From NCBI RefSeq assembly GCF_021917145.1, contig NC_061071.1:2529110-2593109 (forward strand): a stretch of 64,000 bases of DNA. Reading direction: 5' to 3'. Shown here piece after piece: positions 1 to 19,595 of this stretch. The translations under genes were made by a program, and so were the position numbers. Under the pieces are notes generated by a model. It searched no databases and was not told the DNA's origin. It worked only from the letters and a program-made list of their open reading frames with translations. The stretch is from Hypomesus transpacificus (lineage: Eukaryota > Chordata > Actinopteri > Osmeriformes > Osmeridae). The number at the start of each line of letters is the position of its first letter. Positions within the stretch are counted from its first letter, which is position 1.

Positions 1-6087
<6,087 letters not shown>

Positions 6088-6831
6088 CCAGTGCATGTGT
6101 ACACCTCCCTCACTTACGTACACTGCTCATCTAGTGGCTTCAGTGAGACAGAGTTGACACTTCCATGTCTAGTGTAGCTGTCTCCCTTTATTCCCAAATT
6201 AAGTATTTATATAGATCATGTTAAGGGAGTGTTTATTAATCCTCAAGACTCACCTATGAACACAAGTATTTCGAATCGAACCTGGATTGGATCCATGATG
6301 TTGAAGTGCCTCTTGATGCGCATTTATCTTTTTGTTCAATGTCTGCATTGGTGTTGTGCAGGAGGGTCACTGATTTTTCAATTACATAATTTCACTGACT
6401 TGTAATATGCAAACATTACTCTGCAGTTTTCCTGCATTGTGCTTAGAGCGTTAGTGCCTAGAGTCCTTGGTATACATGACTTTTGGTCGAAGGGGGAAGT
6501 CGGATCGCTTCGCAACGTGTATTTATTGCTCCTGTTTTCCATATTATGACAGCATTTGAACTTCTGACTCTTTAGAAGCCAACTACTTCCTCTATTATCA
6601 GGACTTGTTGTCCTAATAGTTCCAGGATTGGCCACTTGGGGGCAGTAGTGTGCTACTGTACGAGGCTTAGACCCACTTGATATTAGTGTGTATGTGGTGT
6701 GTGTTTGCGTGTGTGTGTTTACTGCTGTGTGGAGTGTGGATGTTATTGAGGTCATGGTGTGCCTGCTGCTGATGGGATTGTGTGGGAGGACAGTAATAGT
6801 GTTCCGCAAAAACTAGACTATGTCCCATGTA

Positions 6832-6837
6832 AATAAA
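6832..6837 (+). terminator. Polyadenylation signal of mfsd6
   Basis: AATAAA about 745 bases after the mfsd6 stop codon, the first good signal downstream. It implies a 3' UTR of about 0.77 kb. Confidence 0.6.
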
Positions 6838-6859
6838 AAATGGTCTTGGCATAGATTAG

Positions 6860-9800
6860 GTCTAATATTTGTGTTGAAATCTCATCAGCTGCTTCATTGT
6901 TTTTCCCTATTGCCTTTGTTTTGAGTGTGGTAATTAACGCAATTTAATGTCATTTCCTCGTAGCTCTCGCTGACATACTGACAAGGGTTTTTGTTTTATC
7001 AAAGAACACAAATTAAGCTCCACAAAATTAAATCAAATGGTCAAAATTAATTTATTGTCCCATAGTATCTTTTTTGTTATTGTTCACATGGGTAGGCAGT
7101 ATGAACTGGTGCAGGGTGTTACACTTTGAGACCATACTGTTTACCTTGGATTGTTTGGGGCTATAGTTCAATGGCATGAAAGGAATAAATAATGTATATG
7201 CCACTTCAATTGTGATTTGTTATTGGTCTGCCATATTTATTTAACATCTAGTTAATTTCAATGTAAGGTATCAAAGTGTTTGATGGTAATTAACCCACTA
7301 ACCAAATTTAATTAATCAGCTTGTTCTTGAATGAACATTCTGAGCTCAACTACTCAACTATTTTAGCCTATGTTGACCACTGTTGTTCAGGCATCTGAGA
7401 TGCCCTTCAGATGGGACTTTGTTGAATCTGTTGACTCATGGCGATGGTGACTGGTCTGTTCCCTGCCTGCAGACACTCCTGATGCACTACGAGAAATTAA
7501 ATCAGACAGCTGCCATGGTCAGTCTTGCAAAAGGTTCTGTTTCAGCTGGCTACCATCACTGTTCACACAACGCACTGATAACGTGCCGTTGACCTACATG
7601 CACACTGAAGCCAGTTGGTGGTAAAATGAACTTCTAACAGATATGTAACATCGCTTAACATGCTCTTAAAACGGTAAGGGTTCAAACTCCATCTCCCATG
7701 TCACCTCTAGAACCCAGACCGCAGACCCCAGGATGTCCTCTTTTGTGAGGGGAGCAGCACAGAGAGACAGTGAAGGGCTTTGTCTTCCCAGTGATCAATC
7801 GCCCCATACATGACGCCCACAGGCCAGGCCTGCCGTGGGCTTCCTCAGCCCAGCTCACCAGCCCCCACAGACTGCACAGCACAGCGGGACAGCAGCTCAC
7901 CCGGATCCCATCAATCCCATGCTGTCCGGCTGAGCCCTGGGCTTTCAGCTCAGACCCGTGGGTCACAACTTGGACACCGACTGGCCAAACCTTCACTTTC
8001 TTGCCTTGCACTGCAACATTTACATCCATTTTCTTCTCACTTTTATCAGATGTGCAGCCGAGAGTGAGGCGGATACAGTAGCTCTTTGAATAAGTACATT
8101 CTGTAAGGAAACCTAAGTTGGCAAGCTTTTTTTTCTAATTGAGTCAGGGACTTGTGTTTGAAAGGTAGGCGTGTGAGTGGGGGGGGTCTAATCCCTAGCT
8201 GTTGTTGTTTTCATGCCTGCTGGGTTGAGATCAAAAACTTAACAGCAATAATCATGCAAAAATGGTGCCTTTACTTCAAAGAGCAAATCAACTTTACTTA
8301 TGCTCATGTAGATTTCATTGTTTTGCCGATAATTATATTTCTTCATCAGAATTTCCGAATGTTCTTGGATTTTAATAGTTTTGTGGTGTATAGTGGTTGG
8401 ACGACAACCTCAAGACTCCTGGTTAGTATTGGCGAGTGAAATCTTTCCAGAATAAAGACGCCCTCAGATAAGTGCACACCTCAGAAATGAGCATGAAAGT
8501 TTCACAGAAGGGGCGTCAGGGTTCCCAGCGTTGATACGAGCTGACGGGCGGGCTCCACGCCTTCTCCTGCAGCAGAGGACATGGAACACATTAGCAGGGC
8601 TACACGGTGGGCGGAGCGGGGTCTCGGCTACCTGCGTGGTCACAGGCCCGCCCACGTGGGCAAATCCCCTCAGGCACACCATATGCAGTTCCCCTTATTA
8701 TCAGCCTGCTTGCATAGATTGGCCCCCCCATGGAGTCTCCATGTGGGCTGTGCAATTCTAGCTTCCCCCCGTGTCCAAGTGTGGCATGCTGTATCTGTGG
8801 TATCAATTACAGTTTTAATAGGAACACTTTTGAATGTTCACCTGCATGCTTTAGTTCCTGGCCAAATAAAATACTAGAGGGAGATTGATTCCAACAATGG
8901 CCAAACCATCTATTTACCATTTAAAATTTGAAACGTTGTGCTGTCAAGATGTAGTTCCAATCTCCGCATGTCAGACAACCCCGCCTACACCAAAACACCC
9001 ACCCACACACTTCCCGCCCACACACTCACTTCCCGCCCACACAGAGACACACATGTTCACTCAGACATAAGCTGCTCATGACATCCCACACTTTCTCAGA
9101 TACCTACAAAGTAATGTGCTCAGTGTACCCACAAATGATCTTGTTTTTCACAAATTCAAGCACAAATACAATCTGGAAGTCAGATCAAGTGTAAATGTTC
9201 TGGAACCCTGTACCTGCCTCAGACATTAACCTAAATCCACATGTATGTAACAACACACCGTTGAACAATACTCTGTTACTAACTTCCATGAGAATAATGA
9301 ACCATATACCGAATGCGTAATATGGTTGTTGCATTTATTTTGTCAGGCCATTGATTTGGATTTGACTTGATCAATTCACTGCATGAACTGTAATCAACAA
9401 GGATCAATGGATCAATGGGTATAAGCTTCTATAATCCAAAATAGGAATCGTTTTGCAGTGCTTCAAAAGAGGAACTTGGAAGGCTGAACCCCTCTTTAGT
9501 GCAAAAGTCTGTGAATGTGGGTTGTCAGGGGGAGGGGGGTGGGAGGAGACGGGGAAGGAGGCAGAACTGCGTGGGTGTTCTGACATGGTGAGGGTCTGAC
9601 AGGCTCAAGCGTGGGTTCGTCATTGAAATGTGTTTGTAGTTGCGAGGGACGGGAGGGGGGAGGGGGGAATGTGGGGGGGGGGGGGGGGGGGGGGTGAGGT
9701 GAGGTGGGGGGGAAGAAAAGTTGGAAGAAAAGTTCACCCTACTTTAAAAAGATCAACCAAATAACACACCATCGAAAAGCTGAAATAGAGATTTTCCTGC

Positions 9801-11200
9801 CGGCAGGCCGTTTCTTTGAGCCAGGGGACGGACACCAAGGAGGATCCGTCCATGTTATTCTTCCTTTATTGCATATGTTGTTTGTATGTTGTCGGTTCTT
9901 TTAACGAGCTTCAGTAACAAACAGTGAAGGGTTGAGGGTTAGGGCATAGTCAGGGAGGACCATCAGGGTCAGAGCTACTTTGGTAGCTGGTTCTGCCCTC
10001 GGAGGTCAGATCCGCACACACCACAGAGCCAGACAGGATTAAAGGTGTGGGTGTACTGGAAACGGAGCCTACCTGTTCCCTGTGCCTGTGGAAAAACACA
10101 TCATTATAAACTGCACTGAAAGGCAAACAGACTCAGTACTACCCTGACAATTATCTTCATCCATCTCTTTGTTTTTCATGAATTTATCGACACTTTTCCA
10201 TAGCTCTCTCTTTAAACAGACATTAGCTTATTCTTGTGTCTGTGAGTCTTTTTAAATAGCCTCACGAGAGTGAGGGAAAAGATCTGTTCTGCAGTTGAGT
10301 ATAGATTCTATCTTGTTTCCAAATGAAAAACAAAGCTCATCTCCCCAAGGCTGTACACTGTGTGGTGGCTGGCCTAATTCCCCAAAATAGCTCATTGATA
10401 CTGAAGCAGATTGAGTTATTACATGTACTTGTGTTGAGTGGAGAGCTTTGCATATCAAACAAAAGAAACAGAATTTACAGGACATTGTCTTGAAACCCGT
10501 TTTCGACTTCCTTTCTGAGAAAATAGGCTGGGATAAAACAAAATTCAATGTCTATATAACCTTCTTCTTCTCAACAATATTCTACGACGTGTGATTTCGT
10601 CTGAGTGCATGTGTCGTTTTGGACAACTGCGGGATGTCATGATCCACCAGCTTGGAGTCTGGGAGTTGCAAGGCCAATACACAGAGAGGTTAGGAGCTGA
10701 TGCCAACAGAATGAGTGTGCGTGGGAGTGGTAGTCCTATGAGAAAGGTTCATGGTTTGTGCACATGGGACCAAATCCCCGAGCCTCCTTATCACTTTTCC
10801 CACTCCCTGCTTGAATGCTATCCAGCAGACGTTGAAGGCATCGCCACCTTTTCGTGAATATGTTAACGTGAAGTATTTTTTATTTATAAAAGTAATTTAT
10901 CATTCTGTGTCAATGAATAGGTGAGAAATCGTGCCAATGATGACGGATCGACTATCGTGTGTAAAATCTAAGTAAGTCACAACTCATTTAAAATACGAAT
11001 TGAAACTTAATCTGAAATGCCATAAGATTTTCTGTACACTACTGTCTGCGCGGGTGTTGAACCTACTCGAGTCCCAGCTGACCGAGGCTGCTGCTGCGAT
11101 GTGGTGCTTGGTATTCCATGCAGAAGCCTCCCACGCCCCTGTCCGCCCACGCCAGGATTTGCGTCACGCAGGCGCGTGGGCGTGAGCACTGTAGCAACCG
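6860..11200. other. Intergenic region mfsd6-nab1
   Basis: About 4.3 kb with no open frame that looks coding. It holds a CCCACACACTCACTTCC-type simple stretch near 8995-9055, a long G run near 9670-9710 and otherwise unremarkable unique sequence. The last part should include the nab1 promoter. Confidence 0.6.
9650..9712 (+). repeat. Long G-run / G-rich tract
   Basis: GGGAGGGGGGAGGGGGGAATG is followed by more than 20 uninterrupted G and then GGTGAGGTGAGG and another G block. The plus strand could form G-quadruplexes. A run this long is also a typical place for sequencing or assembly error. Confidence 0.85.
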
Positions 11201-11219
11201 CGGAATATCCCAATTTCAA

Positions 11220-11541
11220 TAGGTGGGGACAGGAGGGATAGGCAGGCACTCGACGACTCGCTCGCAGTCAACACAATTCACACTGTATTTTAGTACGAAG
11301 ATAGACGAAGTGGACTTAAAAGTGTTTTTAAGACCGACAGTCAATATTCTGAGAAGGCTCTCCACATCTGTGCCAACGCGCATCAGGGAAATTATTTGTC
11401 TTTAGAGAGCGTGTTTTGGATACCGATTTTTGGGGCTGGTGCTTTTGAGACAGTTTGTGGCTTACACAATACATAAGGCGTTTGTCCTCGGTGTGTCTAT
11501 TACACTTTAACAACGGAAACCAAAGGAGGCCGACGTTCTCC
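11220..11541 (+). other. nab1: Probable non-coding first exon of nab1
   Basis: A good donor (TTCTCCAG|GTGTGTAACC) lies at 11541/11542. The sequence before it is GC-richer than its surroundings and has no long coding frame. The nab1 start codon lies 2 bases inside an exon that begins at 12266, so a separate 5' UTR exon is needed and this is the nearest candidate. The transcription start is not fixed. Confidence 0.45.
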
Positions 11542-12267
11542 AGGTGTGTAACCCGTCTTGTGACTGATAGTCGCATTTAACTTTTTAACACCTCTACAGC
11601 CTGTGGATCAGTTACTGAACATGTGTTTTTGACTTCCAGTCTACAGTGACTCTTGAGTCGAAACATTTCGATGAATGTTACATGTAAACGATCATAGAGT
11701 TGTTTTTGCAGTTACGAATGTATTTCCCAGTTTGCTACTGGTGACAAGTGATATGCAAGGTTTGTTTGTTTCTAGACAATGAAAATGATTTCAAATGGAA
11801 ATATAAACAACATCTAGGAAGTGACAAAATTAAAATGATTTCCTTCAACTGGTTTCTTTACACTGGCACGCAATCATAGTATACTCTCAGGGGCATTTTT
11901 TGGGAGTGACAATCATTCTGGCTGTCTTAATTATGACCTTTTCCCCATAGTCATTGTTCTAAGTTACTCACTATGAAGGACTAGCTAAGGATCCTTTAGC
12001 TAAGTAAAGCCTATTCTGAGCGGGCCCACCTACACATCCTGCAGAGGAGGAGTGTGGCATGTGGCCCTCCCAACAACCCAGGACTCTAAACTGCCACTCC
12101 TATATTTGCAACCCTTGCTTGGGCCTCAATGGCGCTTACTCTACATAGACCAACTCAGAGATCCGCGTGCATGCCTTTATTCTCCCTTCAGTCAGGCATA
12201 GAAGTAACGCTTAGAGAGAATATGGCCTATCACCTCACTACGCCTGTGTGTGTGTTGTGCCTCAGGT

Positions 12268-15200
12268 ATGGCGGCGGCTTTGCCGAGAACCCTGGGGGAG
12301 CTGCAGCTGTATCGGATCCTCCAGAGAGCCAACCTGCTCTACTACTACGAGGCCTTCATCCAGCAGGGCGGCGATGACGTGCAGCAGCTGTGCGAGGCTG
12401 GGGAGGAGGAGTTCCTGGAGATCATGGCCCTGGTGGGCATGGCCAGCAAGCCCCTCCACGTGAGGCGTCTCCAGAAAGCCCTGCGCGACTGGGTCACTAA
12501 CCCGGCCCTGTTCAACCAGCCTCTCACATCCCTGCCCGTCTGCAGCATCCCTGTGTACAAGCTCCCCGAGGGCTCCCCCACGCTGCTTAACGCCCAGGAC
12601 CGTGGCAGCGCCAGTGCCAAAGTGCCCAAAATCATGGCCGCCACCTGTTCAGACCCGGGCAAACTGGAGGTAGCCAGGGACAAGGCGGCAGCAGGTTCCC
12701 CCCTGCAGAGTAGCAGCGAAGCCCGCCTCTGGTCCGGCCACAGCAACGACAGCGAGCAGAGCCTGTCCCCCTCCGACCTGGGCTCTCCGTCCTCCCCCAG
12801 GGAGGGTCTGGAGGCCCTGGATGCAGCAGCCGTGCAGTCGGTCCTGGAGTGTGTGGAGAGGATGGCCCCTGGCCTGCCAAAGAGCGACCCAGCAGAGGTG
12901 AAGGAGCAGCTGAAGAGCAACAAGAAGCTGGCCAAGATGATCAGCCACATCTTCGACATGAGCGACGACGAGCCGCGCCGGGAGGAGGAGATCCGCAAGT
13001 ACAGCGCCATCTACGGACGCTTCGACTCCAAGAGGAGGGACGGCAAACACCTGACCCTTCACGAGGTACAGAAAGGGGACCTGCTTTTCGCACGCCCGCC
13101 TTAGCTCAGGCCGTACCTCAACACGTACCATCCTTCCTTGAAAAAAGCAGTGCTTTTCAAGTGATAGCTACTGGGTTCAAACCACAAGCAGCACTTGTGA
13201 TAGTGGCTGTGGAGTGGTGAATCCTCAGCGCTTAATTTATTTTCTTTTTCTTCCCCAGCTGACTGTGAATGAGGCAGCGGCCCAGCTATGTATGAGAGAT
13301 GTGGCTCTGCTGACCCGCAGAGATGAGCTGTTTGGGCTAGCCCGCCAGATTTCCCGAGAGGTCACCTACAAATACACTTACAGAACGAGCAAGTAAGAGG
13401 CACCTCCAAAGCAGCCAACACAGCATTCAATGACCTTAGCACTATTAGTAATATAATCAACACAGTAGTAGTGGTTACTGTAATTACTTTACAACAGATA
13501 CAAGTTGTGAGCAGTGGATGATGGGGATTACCTCATTATTACATTTAACATCAATGACTATTACATAAAGTACTATTTCAGTGAAGTACTATTATTACTA
13601 TACAGTCATCACTGTTGTCTTGAAATGGCACACAAACTGATGGGAACTGTTCACCTAGATCTCGCTATGGTGACAGAGATGAGCCATCTCCTAAAATAAT
13701 TAAAACTGAGGTAAGTTCCAGTTAATTCCTGTATGTTTCATTTTTTTTCTTGAACATGCTTCATTGCTAGCTGAGTACAGCATGAAAGGAGCCCTCTTTG
13801 TGCTGCGCATCCTCTGGGGTGTCGTTTGGGGATCTAACACACTCAGTTCACACAAGGCTTCCTTGAAAGAGGCATTCTCAACTCTTCACTTGATCGAAAA
13901 CACATGTGCCTCGATCACTTCACCGCTCTGTGGGACTTTGAGAGAATAAGGAAATGTTCTGCTGTGCATATAGAGACACCTGTCAACACACAGGATGTTG
14001 AAGACCCATCCCTTACGATGACCCTCCAGAATAACCCATTGTGAGCTTGCCCATCCCCTACTCCTTACTCTGAATGAACTACATCTTTCCTGTCCTCTTG
14101 AAATTCCCAGGAGAACTTTTTTGATATCCAGGAGGCCCTGCAGGCCATCCACATGCGCCAGGAGATGTTGAGAGAGCAGTTGGCGTGCGCCAAATCAAAA
14201 GGAGAGGAGGTTGTTGGCAGAAACCTGCAGGTAATTGGACAGTCCTGTTTGTCTTTTTGAACTCACATATAACTCGTCTGCTGCAGCCCATGAAGCTAAA
14301 TAGACATATATATCCATACTAGTATTCACACATATCAGTTTACATACCACCTGCTCCATCTGCTGTGAAGATATCCTAATTAGAGACGGGTGGTGGGAGG
14401 AGAGAGGTTTATGATAACTCATTATCGAGCCGCTCTCATGTAGCTAGCGATACACATCACTCACATCACACTTGCATTAACCCTGCATCTAAATGTAGGA
14501 ATGGGGGCATCATGGCTGTGTTCTTCTGTGGTGTAGATGCAGTTGGAGCGTCTGTTGGCCAGGCAGATGGAGATTCTCCATGATGCCGCCGTGCAGGAGC
14601 GACTGCAGGCTCTGGACTGGAGGATACCTGCTGGGGCGCTGAAGTACCTGGCTGACGCGCAGAACACCAACGGCACCTCAGGGGACAAAAGCAGAGATAA
14701 CCAAGGTACCGTCATGAAACAGCTCTCCCAAACACAGATGTGTTCAAACATTTTGGTTTGTGTTTTTTTTTTTCTTGCATTTTTTTTTTTTACCGCATTT
14801 TTCACTTCTAACTTCTCAAAATGAGGGGTAAAATCCTTATTCAGGTTCTCGCTGTTCCTAAGGGACTCATCTCATTTTCATCTTTTTCTGCACTCACCCA
14901 CTCTTGACAGCTCATTATATCTGTGTTCCCATAATTCCCCCCTCCACCTGTAATTATCAATCCCACGCATGTTTACCTCCGGCCAGTTGCCCAGGGGGTG
15001 TCTCTCTCTCTCCCTCTGTCTGGCTCTCGGTTTTTCTCTCTCTCTCTCTTTCTCTCTTCCTCCCATTCTTTCTCCCTCGCTCTCCTCATTATTCTTCAAA
15101 AGGTATGGTTACGACATGTAAAGCAGGCGCTATTAAAAGCACCTTTATTCAAGTTGAATGAAAGGAGCATGTAATGCTGCAGGCCCTGGGTGTCTGGAGA

Positions 15201-16036
15201 ACACTCACCGAGCTGATGTGTGAGACAATGAGACATAGAAGGTTTACGCACTGACTGAGCAGCTTAACCTGCTCCGAGTAAAAACAGTGAGAAACGTGAC
15301 TGTTTATCCTGCTCAGATGTTTGCAATCATGGTATTTTCTTTTTTTCTTCCAGATGAGAGGCCAATGAACCTGCGGATGGTCAGTCAGAGTGTGGCGGAG
15401 GGGGAGCTTCCCCTGGGAAAGCAGCTAGCCAACGAGCTCAAACGTCATCATAACCACAGCACAGATGAGACCAAAACACCAGCAACAGGTCAGCACCCGT
15501 CTCGCCGCTACACATCTAAGTTGCCATATCTAACAGCCTTGTACCATGCACACCACAGAGATGACAGGATTAGCAATGCACAAATGCACAGACACCCACA
15601 GCTTCAGTCAATGAATGAACTATGGTTGTAGCTACATGGAAATGCATGTTAGCAGATCCCCTATTAGCACACACTGCTGGGTTTTCATTTATAGCTTCAT
15701 GGTTGGGACTTGTCATTTTGTCAAGTCACTCTTTGAGACTTTAATCTAGGATGGCTTTGAAGATGACTTTGTCTCTTCTTTGTCTTGATAACTCCCCAAC
15801 ACCTTTTCACAACACACCTTTCTAGCACTGTATCAAATTTACTTTCATAAAGTTCTTAATTTTTGTAATTCTTAACATAAATATTGGAAGTCTACTAGAT
15901 ATGGTAATATATATCATGACACTCTTGCTTATTTGTCTTTTCGTTGGTTCATCCCCTAGAAAATGGTACCTCGCAGCGAACGCAGAGTCACTCCGACAGG
16001 AAGACCATCAAATCAGAACCGGAAGATTCCTCATAG
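12268..16036 (+). CDS. nab1: NGFI-A (EGR1)-binding protein 1, complete, 7 coding exons
   Basis: Nuclear corepressor that binds the repressor domain of EGR1-type zinc-finger factors. Exons: 12268-13065, 13259-13392, 13659-13710, 14111-14230, 14537-14705, 15354-15488 and 15960-16036; the sum is exactly 495 codons (494 aa; human 487). The N-terminal NCD1 domain is almost unchanged ([20 protein letters not shown], then [20 protein letters not shown]). The NCD2 domain spans the end of the first exon and the second ([20 protein letters not shown], then [15 protein letters not shown]). The C-terminus is IKSEPEDSS, matching the IKTEPEDS end of human NAB1; it fits the SUMO-site pattern hydrophobic-K-x-E. 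The linker at about residues 115-190 is the least conserved part. The C-terminal end argues for NAB1 over NAB2. The position between mfsd6 and gls matches human. Confidence 0.95.
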
Positions 16037-17600
16037 TGCCTCCCGCCACGCGCCGTCTCCCCTGTTCTACTCAAAATTTTACAGTATGCAGTTAGCCGTC
16101 AATAGATACTAAGCAAGCACAGCCACAGTAGAGCCTTAACAACCAATGTTGCCTCGTGAATAGCTTTTATTTTTCTTTAATTTACTTTAAGATTTTTTGC
16201 CAAAGCGTAGAGCATGTTTTCAGTCGTGGGGGAAACTGAGCAGGGTGTCTTCTGATGAGATATCCTTCATGCTATTACAGGTACTTTATGTATTAATTGA
16301 CTGTACTGTACATGTTGTCACATGCACGTGAAATATGAGCGGGATCAGTGGGTATGAAAAGAATGCTAAGTTGCATTTTGTATACTTTGTATACCCCAGG
16401 GTGTTTTTTACTTGTTTGTCTTTTTTTGGACAGATGATTTACTTCAGTCCTCTGGGGCTGAATCCTAACTTAAGATCCGTGCTCGTACTGTAACTCTTAC
16501 TTTTGTGTAAATTATGACTTGATACCAATGAGGGATTTGTGGGAACATAACACGGTTAGGATTCAGCCCTCACTTACTAGTTTATGTTTGGTAAAGATTT
16601 GGGCAAACTCGAGTTGTCCCTTAAAGGAACAATCATACAGTTGCTCTCTTGTCTTGTATGTATTTATGAGAGTTAAAGTTGAACTGAGGTTGTAAATGAT
16701 CTGTTGAGGAGTTCTGGCTCAAGGTCAGTGTTATTCGACTAGGCATATGGCTAGTTCTGTCTGTTTGCCAGTGACTACACTGATAAATTGCTATTCTTGC
16801 TTCACAAACAAAGCAAAAGTCCCAGTCTAGAGCCACTGTAGGACAGAACCATAGGGCCTGTACATACAGTAGTATAAAATCACAATAATGATAGCCTAAT
16901 CTGAAAAGCAGGGTTTTTGTCAATTAATGTAATTTGCTGTAGTTTTGGTGTCAATACAGTGTTTATGTATGTAGAGCAAAAGAAAAAGAAAAACACAACA
17001 AAAAAAAAACAAATAAGTGTTGTTGAGAACACCAGTGAAAGTGTCTGGTATCAAATGCTTTATAAGATTTTAATGTTACTTAGCATAGCCTTAGATCTTA
17101 TCAGTGTTTCACCTGTGACCACCAGTGCATAATTCAAAATGTTGCTGTTAGAATTAGCTACATAGCCAATGGGTGTTAACTGTTCTTTGTGCGTTGCCAT
17201 TGAGTGAATTGTGTTCACTCTGTAGGTTCTCTTTCAGGTCAAGAAAGTCCGAAGTAAATGTTCTTCTCACAGCAGTTAGTTTTGTAATAGTGTCATTCAC
17301 CAAGACTACAAACAATGCAATACCTATGTAAGTAATATGTGTAATGACATAATTTTTGGCCTGCCATTGTTCTGTGCTAGATGACTGTCGTCCACCAGTT
17401 CCCACACTGGTTTAGTTAATTGTCACTGTCCTATGATGTTCAGAGATCAACGCATGTCCAGCTGTGTGATAGAAGTCTCAATAGTTGATTCACATTCTTA
17501 TCACTGTTATTGTAAGTGATAGAGCTAGATTAGGCTTGCCTAGTTATGCACCAGTTTTTTTAAACACTAATATATTTTATTTGTTATACAGCACATAAAC

Positions 17601-17606
17601 ATTAAA
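17601..17606 (+). terminator. Probable polyadenylation signal of nab1
   Basis: ATTAAA followed by a T-rich stretch, about 1.57 kb after the nab1 stop. No AATAAA was noticed between the stop codon and this point. Confidence 0.4.
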
Positions 17607-17629
17607 CTTTATTTTTTTGAACTGAGATC

Positions 17630-19595
17630 TGGTTTCTCATCAATTTATAATGTATTGTCCTGACTAGTCTGGGGGTAATTATAGTCAATGTCACAGTACC
17701 TATGGTAGTTGGGAAAATGTGTTCCGGCAATCAGATAAACTATGAATAGAAGCTGACGAGACCATAGGTCAAGCTGTCTCTCTTAAAAAAGAAACGGTTG
17801 AATGTCTGGTTGAACAATTTGCATCAACGTCATATCAACACATTCTGAAACTGGCTGATGACTCACTCTGACGCAGGTCCTTTTCATACCTCCTGTCTCT
17901 CTCGCTCACCCTCCCCCTCCTCCCTCTCTATATCTCTCTTCCTCACACACACACACACACCCATACACACAGATTTTCTCCTGAGAACCGGTCCACTCAT
18001 CACTGAACACCCACACTTGTACAGCTCACAGTCTCAGCCCTGTATGATGGCCTCTGCCAATGCAAGTCACTGATGTGTTGCCATGGAAACACTGATTGTG
18101 GGCGGCACTAGCAGGCGTGTGGGAGGGAGTGGAGCCAGCCGCTAAGCTGTGTGGGAGGGATCTGCTGAACGCACCATCACCCTCATTTAAAAGAGCAGGA
18201 AACTGACTGCTTTTGAGAAAACTTGGGCGTTTGAGAATTGTCTCCTTACCCTCCTGCAATTTGTTAAGGATAATGTCTCTTTATCCATGTTTCTCCTTAC
18301 CTGTCTAACTGTATTCTCAACCTGCTATGCTGTGGTTCCACTGGAATATTGATCTATCACTTTATCACATCTGCAATATACACTTGTCAATCAATAGTAT
18401 CTGTCAATTGCCATAAATTACCTTAATATAAGGTAATTCACAAAATTTGAATTTAGAGAACAATCCATGGCAGTGGCCAAAAATTTCCTCTCAACCAAAA
18501 GCAATATTTACATTGACCACAAGATGTCACAGTAGAACAAGACATGGTAGAAGCAGAACTAAAATGAATTTGTATATTGCATATTTAGACCATTGATGAA
18601 TTACATCCAGTTGTAATGGTTTATAGTAGCCTACTGACCCAATCTATTAAATTATAATTTAATATGTGGTTGTGGTTAATCAGGTTGGTTTCCTTTGATT
18701 CAGAATCAGGGATACCCTGGACATGGCGAGTGAGATGAGTTTCAATCGTGTAGTTTATGATGATCACTACTGACTACAAAATAACATTTTCTATTTTTAT
18801 GTAGAATGTTTTAGGGAGGCTCATTTTGGCTGATAACAACGAAACTCAGGACTACTATACAAACACAGAATCTTTGCAAAACCAAGTGGATGATCTGATT
18901 GTGTTAGGGGCCTAGCTTGTTGTTTTATACATTGTACAAGTGTCACCCTATATTAATCACACATCAGACGGCCAGTTCATCACAAAGAATGTGTAAAAAC
19001 GAAGGCAAGGCATGCACTGTCTTAGCATTTGCAGGTAGAGTAAGCTTTTGATCGCGAACGCTGTCTGACGTCGGGGATTATTTGCAATGGTTTAAATTCG
19101 ATGTAAATAGGCTTGGATGTAGGCCCAATGCACTGTGAATGATTTGATCAAATAGCTCTACATAATGTGCTTGAACAATACGATATTTGTTTATAGGTTT
19201 GAAAGTGTTTTATATGACAGTATACTATTTTGTAAAGGAAATTACCGACAAACCCTATATTCATGCAGAAGGCGCACTTGGCACACAGAAAAGCACGCAG
19301 CACACACCCGGCATTTTGAGACCATGATAATCATTGTGAATGATAACAATCTTGGCCAATCAAATGAGGACGTGCAATTGTATAAGCCAATAGGATTCGT
19401 TTAGGGCGTGAATGATAGGTTTAGTCCACGGAAAAACATTTCTGACTGGTGAGTCACTGAGGAGGAACGATAACTCAATCGCTACCACTTCAGAGAGGAC
19501 ACAAACTGAATTAGGGGCACCGGATTATAGCTTGACATATCTTATCTGTTTAGCTAGCTATAAACCGTAACATTTCTGGGCTAGTTAGGTTTGAA
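17630..19595. other. Intergenic region nab1-gls with short CA/CT repeats
   Basis: A pyrimidine-rich stretch at about 17895-17945 runs into a short CA repeat (17946-17960). The last 200 bases before 19596 should hold the gls promoter and 5' UTR. An AP-1-like TGAGTCA lies at 19450-19456, but one such match is weak evidence. No coding frame is seen. Confidence 0.5.

Noticed and set aside
6378-6809. Minus-strand 143-codon frame in the mfsd6 3' UTR
   Set aside because: Contains CA/GT simple sequence (TQTHTTYT) and no domain; most likely UTR of mfsd6.
12345-13131. Minus-strand frames of 221 and 160 codons over nab1 exon 2
   Set aside because: Shadows of a GC-rich coding exon; the plus frame matches NAB1 throughout.
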